Below the pieces are notes generated by a model, which did no database searches, had not been told where the DNA came from, and saw only the letters and a list, made by a program, of their open reading frames with translations. Positions 1 to 8,267 of a stretch of 64,000 bases of DNA are shown piece after piece. How positions within the stretch are numbered: the first letter of the stretch is position 1; each line of letters begins with the position of its first letter. The stretch lies in NCBI RefSeq assembly GCF_003939025.1, contig NZ_RQIH01000007.1, positions 248,001-312,000 of the forward strand. The letters are read 5' to 3'. The position numbers and the translations under genes are program-made. The stretch comes from Rhizobium sophoriradicis. Lineage in GTDB: Bacteria; Pseudomonadota; Alphaproteobacteria; Rhizobiales; Rhizobiaceae.

Positions 1-740
1 CGTTGGCGCTATCGACGACGGCGCTGCGTTCGATCCTCGATTCGATCGCGACGCGCCTCGATGAATCGCGTGACGTCTCGCGCTACCTGATCGCCCTCCT
101 GGTTTTCCTCGGCCTGCTCGGCACCTTCTGGGGCCTCATCGGCACGATCGGTTCGATCAGCAACGTCATTCAATCGCTGGATGCCGGTTCGAACGGTACG
201 GGGGACGTGCTTTCGGCACTGAAGGAGGGGCTGTCCGCGCCGCTTTCGGGCATGGGCCAGGCCTTCTCGTCGTCGCTGCTCGGTCTTTCCGGTTCGCTCA
301 TTCTTGGCTTCCTCGACCTGCAGGCCGGCCGCGCGCAGAACCGCTTCTACACGGAGCTGGAAAACTGGCTCTCCTCCGTTACCGATGTCGGTTCCGATCT
401 TGCGCCGGCGCTCGACGCCGTATCCGGCTCGTCCTCGGAGGACATGCGTGCGCTCACCGAATATCTGCGCAAGGCCTCCGAAGAGGGCGGCGTCGGCAGC
501 CAGCGCTCGGTCGCCGCCATGGCGAGCCTTGCCGAAGGCATCCAGGGGCTCGTCAAGAACATGCGCAACGAGCAGCAGATGCTGCGCGACTGGATCGAGG
601 CACAGCAGGACGAGGCCAAAGCAATGCGCCGCACGCTCGACCGGCTGGCCGAACGCATCGGACTGCAGGAGCGGGCCGGCGACAAGGCCGAACGCCACCG
701 CGACCGCACAAGCCACACAGAGAAGAGCGAGGGCAAGTAG
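1..740 (+). CDS. MotA/TolQ/ExbB-family proton channel-like protein (5' partial)
   Basis: The reading frame is open from the window edge to a TAG at 738-740, so the true start lies upstream and the TTG at 3 is probably internal. Counting from that TTG, two hydrophobic segments are visible at about residues 28-50 (a Gly-rich stretch with GTFWGLIGT) and 84-105. This is the pattern of MotA/TolQ/ExbB inner-membrane stator proteins. A charged tail rich in Arg, Lys and Glu follows. The next gene, 2 bases away, encodes an OmpA/MotB-like partner, so the two probably form a stator-like complex across the cell envelope. No flagellar gene is nearby, so a flagellar role is not supported. Confidence 0.8.
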   Translation, partial: LALSTTALRSILDSIATRLDESRDVSRYLIALLVFLGLLGTFWGLIGTIGSISNVIQSLDAGSNGTGDVLSALKEGLSAPLSGMGQAFSSSLLGLSGSLILGFLDLQAGRAQNRFYTELENWLSSVTDVGSDLAPALDAVSGSSSEDMRALTEYLRKASEEGGVGSQRSVAAMASLAEGIQGLVKNMRNEQQMLRDWIEAQQDEAKAMRRTLDRLAERIGLQERAGDKAERHRDRTSHTEKSEGK

Positions 741-742
741 CC

Positions 743-1774
743 ATGGCTCTTGCCCGCAACCGCCGCCGCGAGCGCACGGTCGACTATTGGCCGGGTTTCG
801 TCGACGCGCTGTCGACGCTGCTCATCTCGATCATGTTCGTGCTGACGGTCTTCGTCGTCGGGCAGTTCATCCTAAGCCGCGAGATCACCGGACGTGATGA
901 GGTGCTCAATCGCCTTAACAGCCAGATCAACGAACTGACGCAGCTTCTGGCGCTCGAAAAAGGCAGCAATCAGGACCTCCAGGATTCGGTCGCCAACCTG
1001 CAGGCCTCGCTTGCCACTGCCGAGGGCGACCGTTCACGGCTGCAGGCGCTGCTGAACGCTGGTTCGGGCGGCCAGGACGCGGCCCAGAAGCGGATCGGCG
1101 CGATGACGCAGGAGCTCGACGAGCAGAAACAGGTGAGCGAGCGGGCCCTCAGCCAGGTCGAGCTGCTGAACCAGCAGATCGCCGCACTTCGCAGCCAGAT
1201 CGCCGCCGTCGAAGCAGCCCTTCAGGCGTCGGAGGAGAAAGACCGGGTCTCGCAGACCAAGATTGCCGATCTCGGCAGCCGCCTCAACGTGGCGCTCGCC
1301 GCACGCGTGCAGGAGCTGAACCGCTACCGTTCCGACTTCTTCGGCCGCCTGCGCGAGATCCTTTCGGACCGCGAGAATATCCGCATCGTCGGTGACCGGT
1401 TCGTCTTCCAATCGGAAGTGCTGTTTCCCTCAGGCGGCGCCGATCTCAATCCGGAGGGGCAGACCGAGATGGCAAAGCTTGCGACCGCCCTGCTCGACCT
1501 CGCCAAGGAAATTCCGCCTGAAATCAACTGGGTGCTGCGCGTCGACGGCCATACCGACAACGTGCCGCTCGGCGGAACGGGACGGTATCGCGACAATTGG
1601 GAGCTTTCCTCGGCGCGTGCGACGTCGGTCGTCAAGTTCCTGATCGGTCAAGGCGTGCCGGCCGATCGGCTCGTTGCCGCCGGCTTCGGCGAGTTCCAGC
1701 CGATCGCACCCGGCGATACGCCGGAGGCGCGCGCCACCAACCGCCGCATCGAGTTGAAGCTGACCGAGAAATAA
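743..1774 (+). CDS. MotB/OmpA-like peptidoglycan-binding membrane protein
   Basis: This 343-residue protein has a short basic N-terminus and one transmembrane helix at about residues 20-43. The helix contains an Asp (D21), as in MotB and TolR stators. A long coiled coil follows at about 55-210, with many Gln, Glu, Leu and Ala residues. The C-terminal OmpA-type peptidoglycan-binding domain spans about 220-343 and contains GHTDNVP near residue 268 and a terminal RATNRRIEL motif. The start lies 2 bases after the upstream channel gene, indicating one operon. The stop codon directly abuts the stop of the convergent sigma-factor gene, leaving no intergenic terminator. The substrate or force-coupled process is unknown. 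Confidence 0.85.
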   Translation: MALARNRRRERTVDYWPGFVDALSTLLISIMFVLTVFVVGQFILSREITGRDEVLNRLNSQINELTQLLALEKGSNQDLQDSVANLQASLATAEGDRSRLQALLNAGSGGQDAAQKRIGAMTQELDEQKQVSERALSQVELLNQQIAALRSQIAAVEAALQASEEKDRVSQTKIADLGSRLNVALAARVQELNRYRSDFFGRLREILSDRENIRIVGDRFVFQSEVLFPSGGADLNPEGQTEMAKLATALLDLAKEIPPEINWVLRVDGHTDNVPLGGTGRYRDNWELSSARATSVVKFLIGQGVPADRLVAAGFGEFQPIAPGDTPEARATNRRIELKLTEK

Positions 1775-3025
1775 TCAGCTTGATATTGTCTGCCGGCACT
1801 CCTCGAGCCGGTCGGCGAGAAAGGCGCGAACGGCGGGACTGTCGCTGAGGCCTATCGCTGTCACGTAGGCGTCGGCCGCGGCGGTATTGTCGCCGGCCCG
1901 TGCCAGAAGAAAGGCACGCACCGCCCAGTAGGGCTGATAAGCCGCGATGGCGCGCGGATCGATCCTGTCGAGCCGGTCGAGGCCTTCGGCGGCGCTCGAG
2001 GCCCTGCCGATCACCGCCGCCTCGGCGACGCGGGCGCCGAGCGTCGGCTTCATCTCCAGCAGCGCGGCATAGAGCGTCGTCAGCGCCTGCCAGTCGGTCG
2101 ACCCGGAAAGGCGGCGCGCCGCATGCACGGATTGAATTGCCGCCTGACACTGAAAGGGGCCGAAACGCTCGAAGCCCCCGGCCTTGCGCAGCAATGCGTC
2201 TGCCTCGGCGATCATGATCGCGTTCCAGGCTGCCGTGTCCTGCTCGTCCAGCGGCACATATCGGCCCTCACCGTCGCGTCGGGCATCACGGCGGGCTTCG
2301 CAGTGAAGCATCAGCGACAGGAGGCCGATCGCTTCCGGCTCGTCCGGCAGCACCGTCAGCAGCGCCCGGCCGAGCCAGATCGCTTCGGCGGCAAGCGACT
2401 GGTGCGCCTCCTCGCCGTCAAGGCCATCCCATCCGAGGCCGTAGGCAACGTAGATTGCCGAGAGCACGGCGGCCAGCCGCTCCGGCAGGGCGGGCCGAGG
2501 CGGAACGGCGAAGGGAATGCCGGCATCACGGATCTTCACCTTGGCCCGCACCAGCCGCTGGCTTATCGCTTGCGGCGAAACGACGAAGGCCCGTGCGACG
2601 GTTCTCGCCTCGATGCCGAGAACCGTCTGCAGCATCAGCGCCGTATGCACGGAGCTGTCGATGGCAGGGTGGGTACAGGCAAAGAGCAGCTTCAGCCGCT
2701 CATCGGGAAAAACGGAATTGCCAGCCTCGTTCATGCGCTCCTCCGCTTCCTCGAAGGCGAGCGATATCGTCGTTTGGGCGTTGGCCGCGACGATGCGGTG
2801 GCGGGCCGCCTGCATGAGGTTGCGGCGAGCGGCGACCAGCAGCCAGGCTTCCGGATTGCCAGGAATGCCGCGCTCCGGCCAGACGCGTAAGGCCGAAGCC
2901 AGCGCCTCCGACAATGCGTCTTCCGCCGCCGGCACGTCACGCGAGCGGGCGGCGAGAAAGGCGATCAGCTTGCCGTAAGACTGACGCGCTACCTGTTCGG
3001 CGGCGCGTCCGGCATTGGCGGACAT
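1775..3025 (-). CDS. ECF sigma factor, ECF42-like (with C-terminal extension)
   Basis: This 416-residue protein has sigma-70 region 2 in about the first 80 residues (LLVAARRNLMQAARHR) and a region 4 helix-turn-helix at about 115-175 (SPQAISQRLVRAK). A long C-terminal extension of about 230 residues follows, with repeat-like helical segments. That length and architecture, together with the YciI/DGPF gene 7 bases upstream, fit the ECF42 group. These sigma factors lack a classical anti-sigma factor and are thought to be controlled through the C-terminal domain. I see no anti-sigma gene here. It should direct RNA polymerase to a small regulon, perhaps including its own operon. Confidence 0.88.
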   Translation of the reverse strand: MSANAGRAAEQVARQSYGKLIAFLAARSRDVPAAEDALSEALASALRVWPERGIPGNPEAWLLVAARRNLMQAARHRIVAANAQTTISLAFEEAEERMNEAGNSVFPDERLKLLFACTHPAIDSSVHTALMLQTVLGIEARTVARAFVVSPQAISQRLVRAKVKIRDAGIPFAVPPRPALPERLAAVLSAIYVAYGLGWDGLDGEEAHQSLAAEAIWLGRALLTVLPDEPEAIGLLSLMLHCEARRDARRDGEGRYVPLDEQDTAAWNAIMIAEADALLRKAGGFERFGPFQCQAAIQSVHAARRLSGSTDWQALTTLYAALLEMKPTLGARVAEAAVIGRASSAAEGLDRLDRIDPRAIAAYQPYWAVRAFLLARAGDNTAAADAYVTAIGLSDSPAVRAFLADRLEECRQTISS

Positions 3026-3032
3026 TGCCGCC

Positions 3033-3371
3033 TCACATCTGCAGGCGCGGGCGCACCTCGACCGAGCCCTTGTCGGAGATCGGAACGCGGGTCGCCCATT
3101 CCAGCGCGGTATCGATATCTGGGACCTCGATCAGATAGAAGCCGCCGAGCTGTTCCTTGCCTTCCGGATAGGGACCGTCCTGGACATCGTGATCCTCGCC
3201 TTTGCGGCGCAGGATCGTGCCGGTATCAGGGGCTGTCAGGCCGGCGCCGCCGGTCATGATTCCTGCCTGCGCGAGCGCCTTGCTGTAGGCGACCCAACCG
3301 TCGCGATAGGCAGGATCGCTGCGGCGGGCGAAATCTTCGGGGGCTTCGCGAATGATGAGAGCATATTGCAT
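3033..3371 (-). CDS. YciI-like (DGPF domain) protein
   Basis: This 112-residue protein starts at an ATG preceded by AGGAG. It begins MQYALIIREAPEDFA and contains DGPYPEGKEQLGGFYLIEV, the DGPF/YCII-related signature. Such ferredoxin-like-fold proteins are typically encoded next to ECF42 sigma factors, and this gene ends 7 bases before the sigma-factor start, so the two are probably cotranscribed. The biochemical role is not established: YciI-type proteins have been suggested to be small enzymes or ligand-binding proteins. The pairing suggests a role in, or as a target of, the sigma-factor response. Confidence 0.85.
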   Translation of the reverse strand: MQYALIIREAPEDFARRSDPAYRDGWVAYSKALAQAGIMTGGAGLTAPDTGTILRRKGEDHDVQDGPYPEGKEQLGGFYLIEVPDIDTALEWATRVPISDKGSVEVRPRLQM

Positions 3372-3620
3372 GGAAAACTCCTGATCTCGTTGTTGGCCTT
3401 CCAGGCAGGCCGACGAAAGCCTTTATGCCTGGTAGAGCGGCTCAGCCGTTCCGAGACAATGAGGCGCGAGCGGCGGTCCTTTCGACATGGCTTTGAAAAA
3501 TACTTGAAAAAGGAAACGGCGCCGGAAATCCGAACGCGGGTGAGCCGGGCTCAAAGGCACCAGCGCCGCTCAAGGGCGCAAAAAGGCAGGGCGGCGCTCA
3601 CGCCGCCCGTGCCGTCCTGC

Positions 3621-3809
3621 TCAGGCTTCGGCCTTCGTCTGATCGACGATGTCGGCGCCTGGCGTGTTCTTCTTGATGGATTCAATGGCACTCATGGCCG
3701 AGGCCTTCGCCTTGTAGCCTTCGGACAGGAACATGGTTTCCCCGTTCGATGCCTTGAAGCGGAAGCGGAATTCGCCTGATTTATCCTTGTAAACTTCGAA
3801 TTTGTACAT
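3621..3809 (-). CDS. YegP-like DUF1508 small protein
   Basis: This 62-residue protein starts MYKFEVYKDKSGEFRFRFKA and contains a phrase like GETMFLSEGYKAKASAMSAI. That is the DUF1508/YegP fold, a small alpha-beta domain in which the SEGY...K phrase recurs. The start is preceded by GGGAGAC. It stands alone, with no partner gene on its strand within 200 bases. DUF1508 proteins often occur as one or two tandem domains; this is a single-domain form. The function of the family is unknown. Confidence 0.85.
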   Translation of the reverse strand: MYKFEVYKDKSGEFRFRFKASNGETMFLSEGYKAKASAMSAIESIKKNTPGADIVDQTKAEA

Positions 3810-3918
3810 GGATGTCTCCCGAAACGCTGAATTGTACCATCAGCATTGAGGAGGCTAGAGCAAAATGGCGAGCTTTTCCACTACCTTAATGAGAATTGGG
3901 GTGCCTGACGCAATCGCC

Positions 3919-3940
3919 CGAAAATCGTCGTCGATTTTCG
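3919..3940. repeat. Short palindrome in the spacer upstream of the DUF1508 gene
   Basis: Arms CGAAAATCG (3919-3927) and CGATTTTCG (3932-3940) flank a 4-base loop, followed by CAAAGCATGATGCG. This lies in the 248-base spacer between a tctC-like gene and the DUF1508 gene. It resembles the short AT-cored palindromes scattered between rhizobial genes. No T tract follows on either strand, so it is unlikely to be a terminator. I see nothing else in this spacer. Confidence 0.45.
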
Positions 3941-4057
3941 CAAAGCATGATGCGCCAGGTCGGCGCGCTTTCTTGTGCGTGGAAGACATGCCGCGCGGCA
4001 GCGTCCATCAACATGGTTTCCATTGGCCGCCCGTGATGTGCGGCGAACGCCGCCGCG

Positions 4058-5050
4058 TCATTCCATCTGGATGTTCGCGCCCTTGACGACCGGCCCCCAT
4101 TTGGCGAGCTCGGCTTTCACATGGGCTGCGAGTTCCTCCGGCGTGGAGCCGACAATGGTGGCGCTGAACTCCTTCATCCGTTCGGCAACGGCGGGATCGG
4201 CGAGCGCCTTCTTGGCCGAGGCGTTGAGGCGCGTTACCACCTCGCTCGGCGCCTTTGCCGGCGCGAAGAGGGCGTTCCAAGTATAGGTCTCATAGCCTGG
4301 AATGCCGGATTCCGCGACCGTCGGCACGTCGGGGAAGGAGGGTGCGCGCTCAGCCGTCGTCACCGCCAGCGCCCTCAGCGTGCCAGCCTTTATGTGGCTG
4401 GACGACGAGGGCAGGTTGTCGAACATGATCGGCACCTGATTGCCGATGACATCGTTCAAGGCGGGGCCGGCGCCCTTATAGGGGATGTGCTGCATGCTGA
4501 CGCCGGCCATACTCTTGAACAGTTCGCCGGACAGATGCAGCGGCGTGCCGTTGCCCGACGAGGCGTAACTGTATTTGTCGGGCTCGGCCTTCAGGAGCGC
4601 GATCAGTTCCGGCACTGTCTTTGCCGGCAGTTCCGGATTGACGACCAGCACGTTCGGCACGACGACGAGCAGCGAGACCGGCGCGAAATCCTTCTCGGGA
4701 TCATAGGGGGTCGATTTGAGGATCAGCGGATTGAGGGCGTGGGTTGCGACCGTGCCCATTAGAATGGTGTAGCCGTCGGGGTCGGCGCGGGCGACGTTGC
4801 CGGCGCCGAGATTGCCGCCGGCGCCGGCGACATTCTGGACGATCACCTGCTGGCCGAGATCCTCCGACATCTTCTGCGCGACGATACGGGCGACGACGTC
4901 GGTCGAGCCGCCGGCCGCGAAGGGCACGACCATGGTGATCGCGCGATCCGGAAAATCCGCGGCAACGGAAGCCGTGCCGAGACCGAGCGTTGCAGCCAGG
5001 CCGAAAGCGAGCGCAAGGCCCGTGCGTCGCGTCATATCGGAAAGCGCCAT
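4058..5050 (-). CDS. Bug/TctC-family periplasmic substrate-binding protein
   Basis: This 330-residue protein has a basic N-terminus and a hydrophobic signal peptide of about 31 residues ending SVAA. The mature part opens DFPDRAITMVVPFAAGGSTD, the hallmark of Bug/TctC receptors of tripartite tricarboxylate transporters. A second family phrase, YASSGNGTPLHLSGELF, occurs near residue 165. The ATG start has a strong upstream GGGAGGAG. These receptors bind carboxylates such as citrate. No tctA or tctB membrane gene lies on either side, so it is an orphan receptor. It may use a distant TctAB or act as a sensor input. Confidence 0.92.
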   Translation of the reverse strand: MALSDMTRRTGLALAFGLAATLGLGTASVAADFPDRAITMVVPFAAGGSTDVVARIVAQKMSEDLGQQVIVQNVAGAGGNLGAGNVARADPDGYTILMGTVATHALNPLILKSTPYDPEKDFAPVSLLVVVPNVLVVNPELPAKTVPELIALLKAEPDKYSYASSGNGTPLHLSGELFKSMAGVSMQHIPYKGAGPALNDVIGNQVPIMFDNLPSSSSHIKAGTLRALAVTTAERAPSFPDVPTVAESGIPGYETYTWNALFAPAKAPSEVVTRLNASAKKALADPAVAERMKEFSATIVGSTPEELAAHVKAELAKWGPVVKGANIQME

Positions 5051-5192
5051 TCCTATCTCCTCCCAAGGATTTCAACAACCATCCCCTACCCAGGGGCATG
5101 AAGAGGGTAGGGCGGGCGGCGCGAAAGACAACCGCGAGAAGGTTCAAGAGAGGTCAGACTTTAGTTGCTGTCCTCAGAAAAGCGGCTGTCGG

Positions 5193-6995
5193 CTATTTCG
5201 CGGCGGCGAGTACATCTTCGTTCGCGGCGTCGAACTGCAGCCGCGCCAGCCGCGCATAGATGCCGCCGTGGCGGATCAGGCTCTGATGCGTGCCTTCCTC
5301 GACGACGCGGCCCTGGTCCATGACGAGGATGCGGTCGGCCTTCAAGACGGTGGCCAGGCGATGGGCGATGACGAGCGTCGTGCGGCCATCGACCAGCCCG
5401 TCGAGCGCCTTCTGCACCAGGGTCTCGCTTTCGGCGTCAAGGGCAGACGTCGCCTCGTCGAGCAACAGTACGGGCGCGTTCTTCAGGATGGCGCGGGCAA
5501 TGGCGATGCGCTGCCGCTGGCCGCCCGACAGGGTGACGCCGCGTTCGCCGACCTCGGTCTCATAGCCGCTCTCCAGCCGGGATATGAACTCGTCGGCCTG
5601 GGCGGCAAGGGCTGCGGCGCGGACCTCCTCTGGCGAGGCGCCGGGGCGGCCGAAGGCGATGTTGTCATGGATCGAAGCGGCAAAGATGGTGACGTCCTGC
5701 GGCACGATGGCAATGCGCTGGCGCAACTCGTCCGGTGTCGTCAGCCGCGCGTCGACGCCGTCGATCGTCACGCTGCCCTGCTGCGGGTCGTAAAAGCGCA
5801 GCAGCAGCGAAAAGACGGTGCTCTTGCCGGCGCCTGAGGGGCCGACGATGGCGACGGTCTCGCCGGGCGCGATCGCAAAGCTTAAGCCGTGCAATGCCGA
5901 TTTGCCGGGGCGCGAGGGATAGGCGAAATGCACGCCGGAAAATTCGACGCGGCCGCGGCTGGGCGAGGGCAGGGCTTCGGGGCTGGCAGGGGCGGCGATC
6001 GGCGAGACCTCGTCGAGAAGCTCGGTCAGACGGTCGGCAGCGCCGGCCGCCTGCGAGAGTTCGCCCCAGACCTCCGACAGTGCGCCGAGCGATCCGGCGG
6101 AGATGACGGCATAGAGCAGGAACTGACCGAGCGTGCCGGCCGAAAGCGTGCCGGCAAGGACGCTGTGAGCGCCGACCCAGAGCACAGCGACGACGCTGCC
6201 GAAAATCAGCGTGATGGCGATACCCGTCAGCAAGGCGCGCGAGCGGATGGCGGCGCCGGCGGCCTCATAGGCGGATTCAACGGCACCGCCGTAGCGCGTC
6301 GCTGCGGCATCCTCGCCGTTGAAAGCCTGTACCGTGCGGGTTGCGGCGATCGTCTCGTTGGCGAAGGCGGAGGCTTCGGCAAGCGTATCCTGAGCGGCGC
6401 GGGAACGCCTGCGCACCGAGCGGCCGAAGGCGACGAGCGGGAAGACGATCAGCGGGATCGCCCCGATGACGAGGCTGGAAAGTTTCGGCGAGGTGACGAC
6501 CATCATGCCCATGGCGCCGAGACAGAGGATGAGGTTCCTGAGCGCTACCGAGGCGGTGGCGCCGACGGCGGATTTGATTTGCGTCGTGTCGGCCGTCAGC
6601 CGCGAGATGATTTCGCCGGACTGGTTGACGTCGAAGAAGGAGGGCGACAGCCGTGTCACATGGGCAAAGACATCGCGGCGAAGATCGGCGACGATGCGCT
6701 CGCCAATGGTGATGACGAAATAGTAGCGTAGCGCGCTGGCGATCGCGAGCACGATGGCCATGACCATCAGCATGGCGAAGTAGCTGTTGATGAAGCGGCC
6801 ATCGGACTGGGTGAAGCCATGATCGATCATGCGGCGCACGGCGAGCGGCAGCGCCAGTGAGGTGATGGCAGCAAGCGCCAGTGAAATCAGCGCTCCGGCC
6901 ACCAAGCCGCGATAGCGCATGACATAAGGCGTCAGCCGCCCAAGCGGACGCAGCGAGCGCCTTTTGTTTTCCCCAGCTTGTGCCTGTTCTGCCAA
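5193..6995 (-). CDS. MsbA-like ABC exporter, fused permease and ATPase
   Basis: This 600-residue half-transporter carries both domains. The N-terminal part (about 25-320) has six hydrophobic helices typical of type I exporters. The C-terminal ATPase has a Walker A GPSGAGKST near residue 385, a signature LSGGQRQ near 490 and a Walker B VLLLDEATSALD near 515. The first codon is TTG, supported by GGAG five bases upstream. It resembles rhizobial lipid or multidrug exporters of the MsbA/LmrA type. The substrate cannot be told from sequence. It is divergent from rpmE and stands alone on its strand. Confidence 0.9.
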   Translation of the reverse strand: MAEQAQAGENKRRSLRPLGRLTPYVMRYRGLVAGALISLALAAITSLALPLAVRRMIDHGFTQSDGRFINSYFAMLMVMAIVLAIASALRYYFVITIGERIVADLRRDVFAHVTRLSPSFFDVNQSGEIISRLTADTTQIKSAVGATASVALRNLILCLGAMGMMVVTSPKLSSLVIGAIPLIVFPLVAFGRSVRRRSRAAQDTLAEASAFANETIAATRTVQAFNGEDAAATRYGGAVESAYEAAGAAIRSRALLTGIAITLIFGSVVAVLWVGAHSVLAGTLSAGTLGQFLLYAVISAGSLGALSEVWGELSQAAGAADRLTELLDEVSPIAAPASPEALPSPSRGRVEFSGVHFAYPSRPGKSALHGLSFAIAPGETVAIVGPSGAGKSTVFSLLLRFYDPQQGSVTIDGVDARLTTPDELRQRIAIVPQDVTIFAASIHDNIAFGRPGASPEEVRAAALAAQADEFISRLESGYETEVGERGVTLSGGQRQRIAIARAILKNAPVLLLDEATSALDAESETLVQKALDGLVDGRTTLVIAHRLATVLKADRILVMDQGRVVEEGTHQSLIRHGGIYARLARLQFDAANEDVLAAAK

Positions 6996-7042
6996 AACGT
7001 CTCCGATCGCCTCAAGGACCCGCTAATGCGGCCTGTTGGCAC

Positions 7043-7071
7043 TTGTTATCCCGGCGTCCTTCATGTATAGG
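7043..7071 (+). promoter_or_regulatory. Probable rpmE promoter
   Basis: TTGTTA (7043-7048) and TATAGG (7066-7071) are separated by 17 bases, a good match to a rhizobial housekeeping promoter. Transcription would start near 7078, giving a leader of about 110 bases before rpmE. No other gene on this strand could use it. Confidence 0.5.
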
Positions 7072-7087
7072 CACGCCATCCTAATGG

Positions 7088-7116
7088 GAAGCCGTAGCCA
7101 TCACGACTGCGGCTTC
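7088..7116 (+). promoter_or_regulatory. Leader hairpin upstream of rpmE
   Basis: Ten-base arms GAAGCCGTAG (7088-7097) and CTGCGGCTTC (7107-7116) pair with one G-T wobble around a 9-base loop and are followed by ATTTATT. The hairpin sits in the predicted rpmE leader, about 70 bases before the start codon. It could be an attenuator-like terminator or a binding site for L31 or another protein. The T tract is weak, so termination is uncertain. Confidence 0.4.
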
Positions 7117-7187
7117 ATTTATTCAATCGGTTCGGTGGCCGCAACTGCATGCGGCAAATTGAACTCCGGTATCGCAGGAAGATTGTT

Positions 7188-7409
7188 ATGAAGGCAGGCA
7201 TCCATCCCGACTATCACACGATCAAGGTAGTCATGACTGATGGCACCGAATACGAAACCCGCTCGACCTGGGGTTCGGAAGGCGCTGTCATGAATCTCGA
7301 GATCGATTCCAAGTCGCACCCGGCCTGGACGGGCGGCAACCAGCAGCTCATGGACCGCGGCGGCCGCGTCTCCAAGTTCAACAAGCGTTTCGGCGGCCTC
7401 GGCCTCTAA
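7188..7409 (+). CDS. rpmE: 50S ribosomal protein L31
   Basis: This 73-residue protein begins [20 protein letters not shown] and contains [19 protein letters not shown], diagnostic for bacterial L31. It lacks the CxxC zinc motif, as expected for the C-minus form common in rhizobia. The start at 7188 is chosen because all homology begins there. The longer open frame from 7149 would add residues unlike L31. It bridges the two ribosomal subunits as part of the 50S particle. It is a single-gene unit with its own promoter and terminator. Confidence 0.97.
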   Translation: MKAGIHPDYHTIKVVMTDGTEYETRSTWGSEGAVMNLEIDSKSHPAWTGGNQQLMDRGGRVSKFNKRFGGLGL

Positions 7410-7436
7410 TCGCTTCTGCTCGACGGAATTTGAAAG

Positions 7437-7460
7437 AGCTCGGCTTTGCCGGGCTTTTTT
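7437..7460 (+). terminator. rpmE terminator
   Basis: An eight-base stem AGCTCGGC / GCCGGGCT (one G-T pair) with a TTT loop is followed by a run of T from 7455 to 7460. It begins 28 bases after the rpmE stop. Confidence 0.85.
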
Positions 7461-7492
7461 GCGTTGTACGAATGCTGAGGCACATCGGCAAC

Positions 7493-7524
7493 AAAAAAAC
7501 CGGCCGCGCGGAGCGCAGCCGGTT
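7493..7524 (-). terminator. rcdA terminator
   Basis: Read on the minus strand, a GC-rich stem with arms AACCGGC and GCCGGTT, extended inward by further pairs, is followed by seven T residues (A 7493-7499 on the plus strand). It lies just beyond the rcdA stop, facing the rpmE terminator. Confidence 0.85.
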
Positions 7525-7549
7525 ACATATGAATTCTCTCAGGAACCAG

Positions 7550-8065
7550 TCAGTTGTTGCCGAAAGCCGTCTGCAGCAGGGAAAGCTGAGCCTGAACGCT
7601 ATTCTGATTATCGTGGACGATCACGGCCTCGGCCGGACGATAGATTTCGCGATCGAGCAAGGCGATGCGGTTCTGCAGGCGCAGGGAGCGCTCGACGAGA
7701 TCGCGGAAGGATTCCGGCAGATCGCCCCAGCCCGGTGCGGCGCGGTCGACGTTGAAGCCGTCGAGGCGAACCTTGTTCTTTTCGGCCAGCACCTGGTCGC
7801 GGGACATCTCGCCGTTGTTGACGGCGCGCTGCAGCAGCAGCCAGGAGGCCATCTGCATCAGGCGGGTGGTCAGCCGCATCGATTCAGCGGCGTAGAGGAC
7901 AGACGCCATGCGCGGCAGAACCTTGGAGGCTGCGCGGCCCTGGCCGTCGAGATAGGCGGCGGTCTCTTCGACCAGCGACATGCCTTCGGCATAAAGCGCC
8001 TTGAACTGCGAGGATGCAGCCGCGCGGCCCGCAAAACTGATCGTGTTCAATCCAACTTCCGACAT
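7550..8065 (-). CDS. rcdA: CtrA degradation regulator RcdA-like (DUF1465)
   Basis: This 171-residue, mainly helical protein contains MSLVEETAAYLDGQGR and ESMRLTTRLMQMASWLLLQR, which match the RcdA/DUF1465 family as I remember it from Caulobacter. RcdA is an adaptor that helps deliver the cell-cycle regulator CtrA to the ClpXP protease. The start is the ATG at 8065. The length is close to the usual 160-180 residues. A TTAA-N7-TTAA box lies about 130 bases upstream, which suggests control by CtrA itself and would close a feedback loop. The gene is monocistronic, with its own terminator. The disordered C-terminus varies in the family. Confidence 0.85.
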   Translation of the reverse strand: MSEVGLNTISFAGRAAASSQFKALYAEGMSLVEETAAYLDGQGRAASKVLPRMASVLYAAESMRLTTRLMQMASWLLLQRAVNNGEMSRDQVLAEKNKVRLDGFNVDRAAPGWGDLPESFRDLVERSLRLQNRIALLDREIYRPAEAVIVHDNQNSVQAQLSLLQTAFGNN

Positions 8066-8190
8066 CGCAATAGTCCCTGTTGCACGCAGCTACTTATGGT
8101 CAGGTAACGCCGGCTCCGACGGAAAAGTTTCCGCGTCCGGTCTTTATGACGTTAAGATGGTATCATTAGCGCAAATGCGCAAGCCGTTTC

Positions 8191-8205
8191 TTAAGAAAGG
8201 GTTAA
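8191..8205 (-). promoter_or_regulatory. Candidate CtrA box upstream of rcdA
   Basis: TTAA (8191-8194), seven bases, TTAA (8202-8205) fits the core of the CtrA site TTAA-N7-TTAAC, lacking the final C in either orientation. It lies 126-140 bases before the rcdA start and after the terminator of the candidate upstream small RNA, so rcdA is the only likely target. Confidence 0.5.
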
Positions 8206-8240
8206 TCTCCACAGTTTCATGGAAATGCGCCGGCCGCAGC

Positions 8241-8267
8241 AAAAAGAAGAGCCGCAAAAGCGGCTCT
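8241..8267 (-). terminator. Terminator of the candidate small RNA
   Basis: The eight-base perfect stem AGAGCCGC / GCGGCTCT around an AAAA loop (plus strand) is flanked by A 8241-8245, which reads as a T run on the minus strand. No coding gene ends immediately upstream of it on that strand, which is why a non-coding transcript is proposed. Confidence 0.75.
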
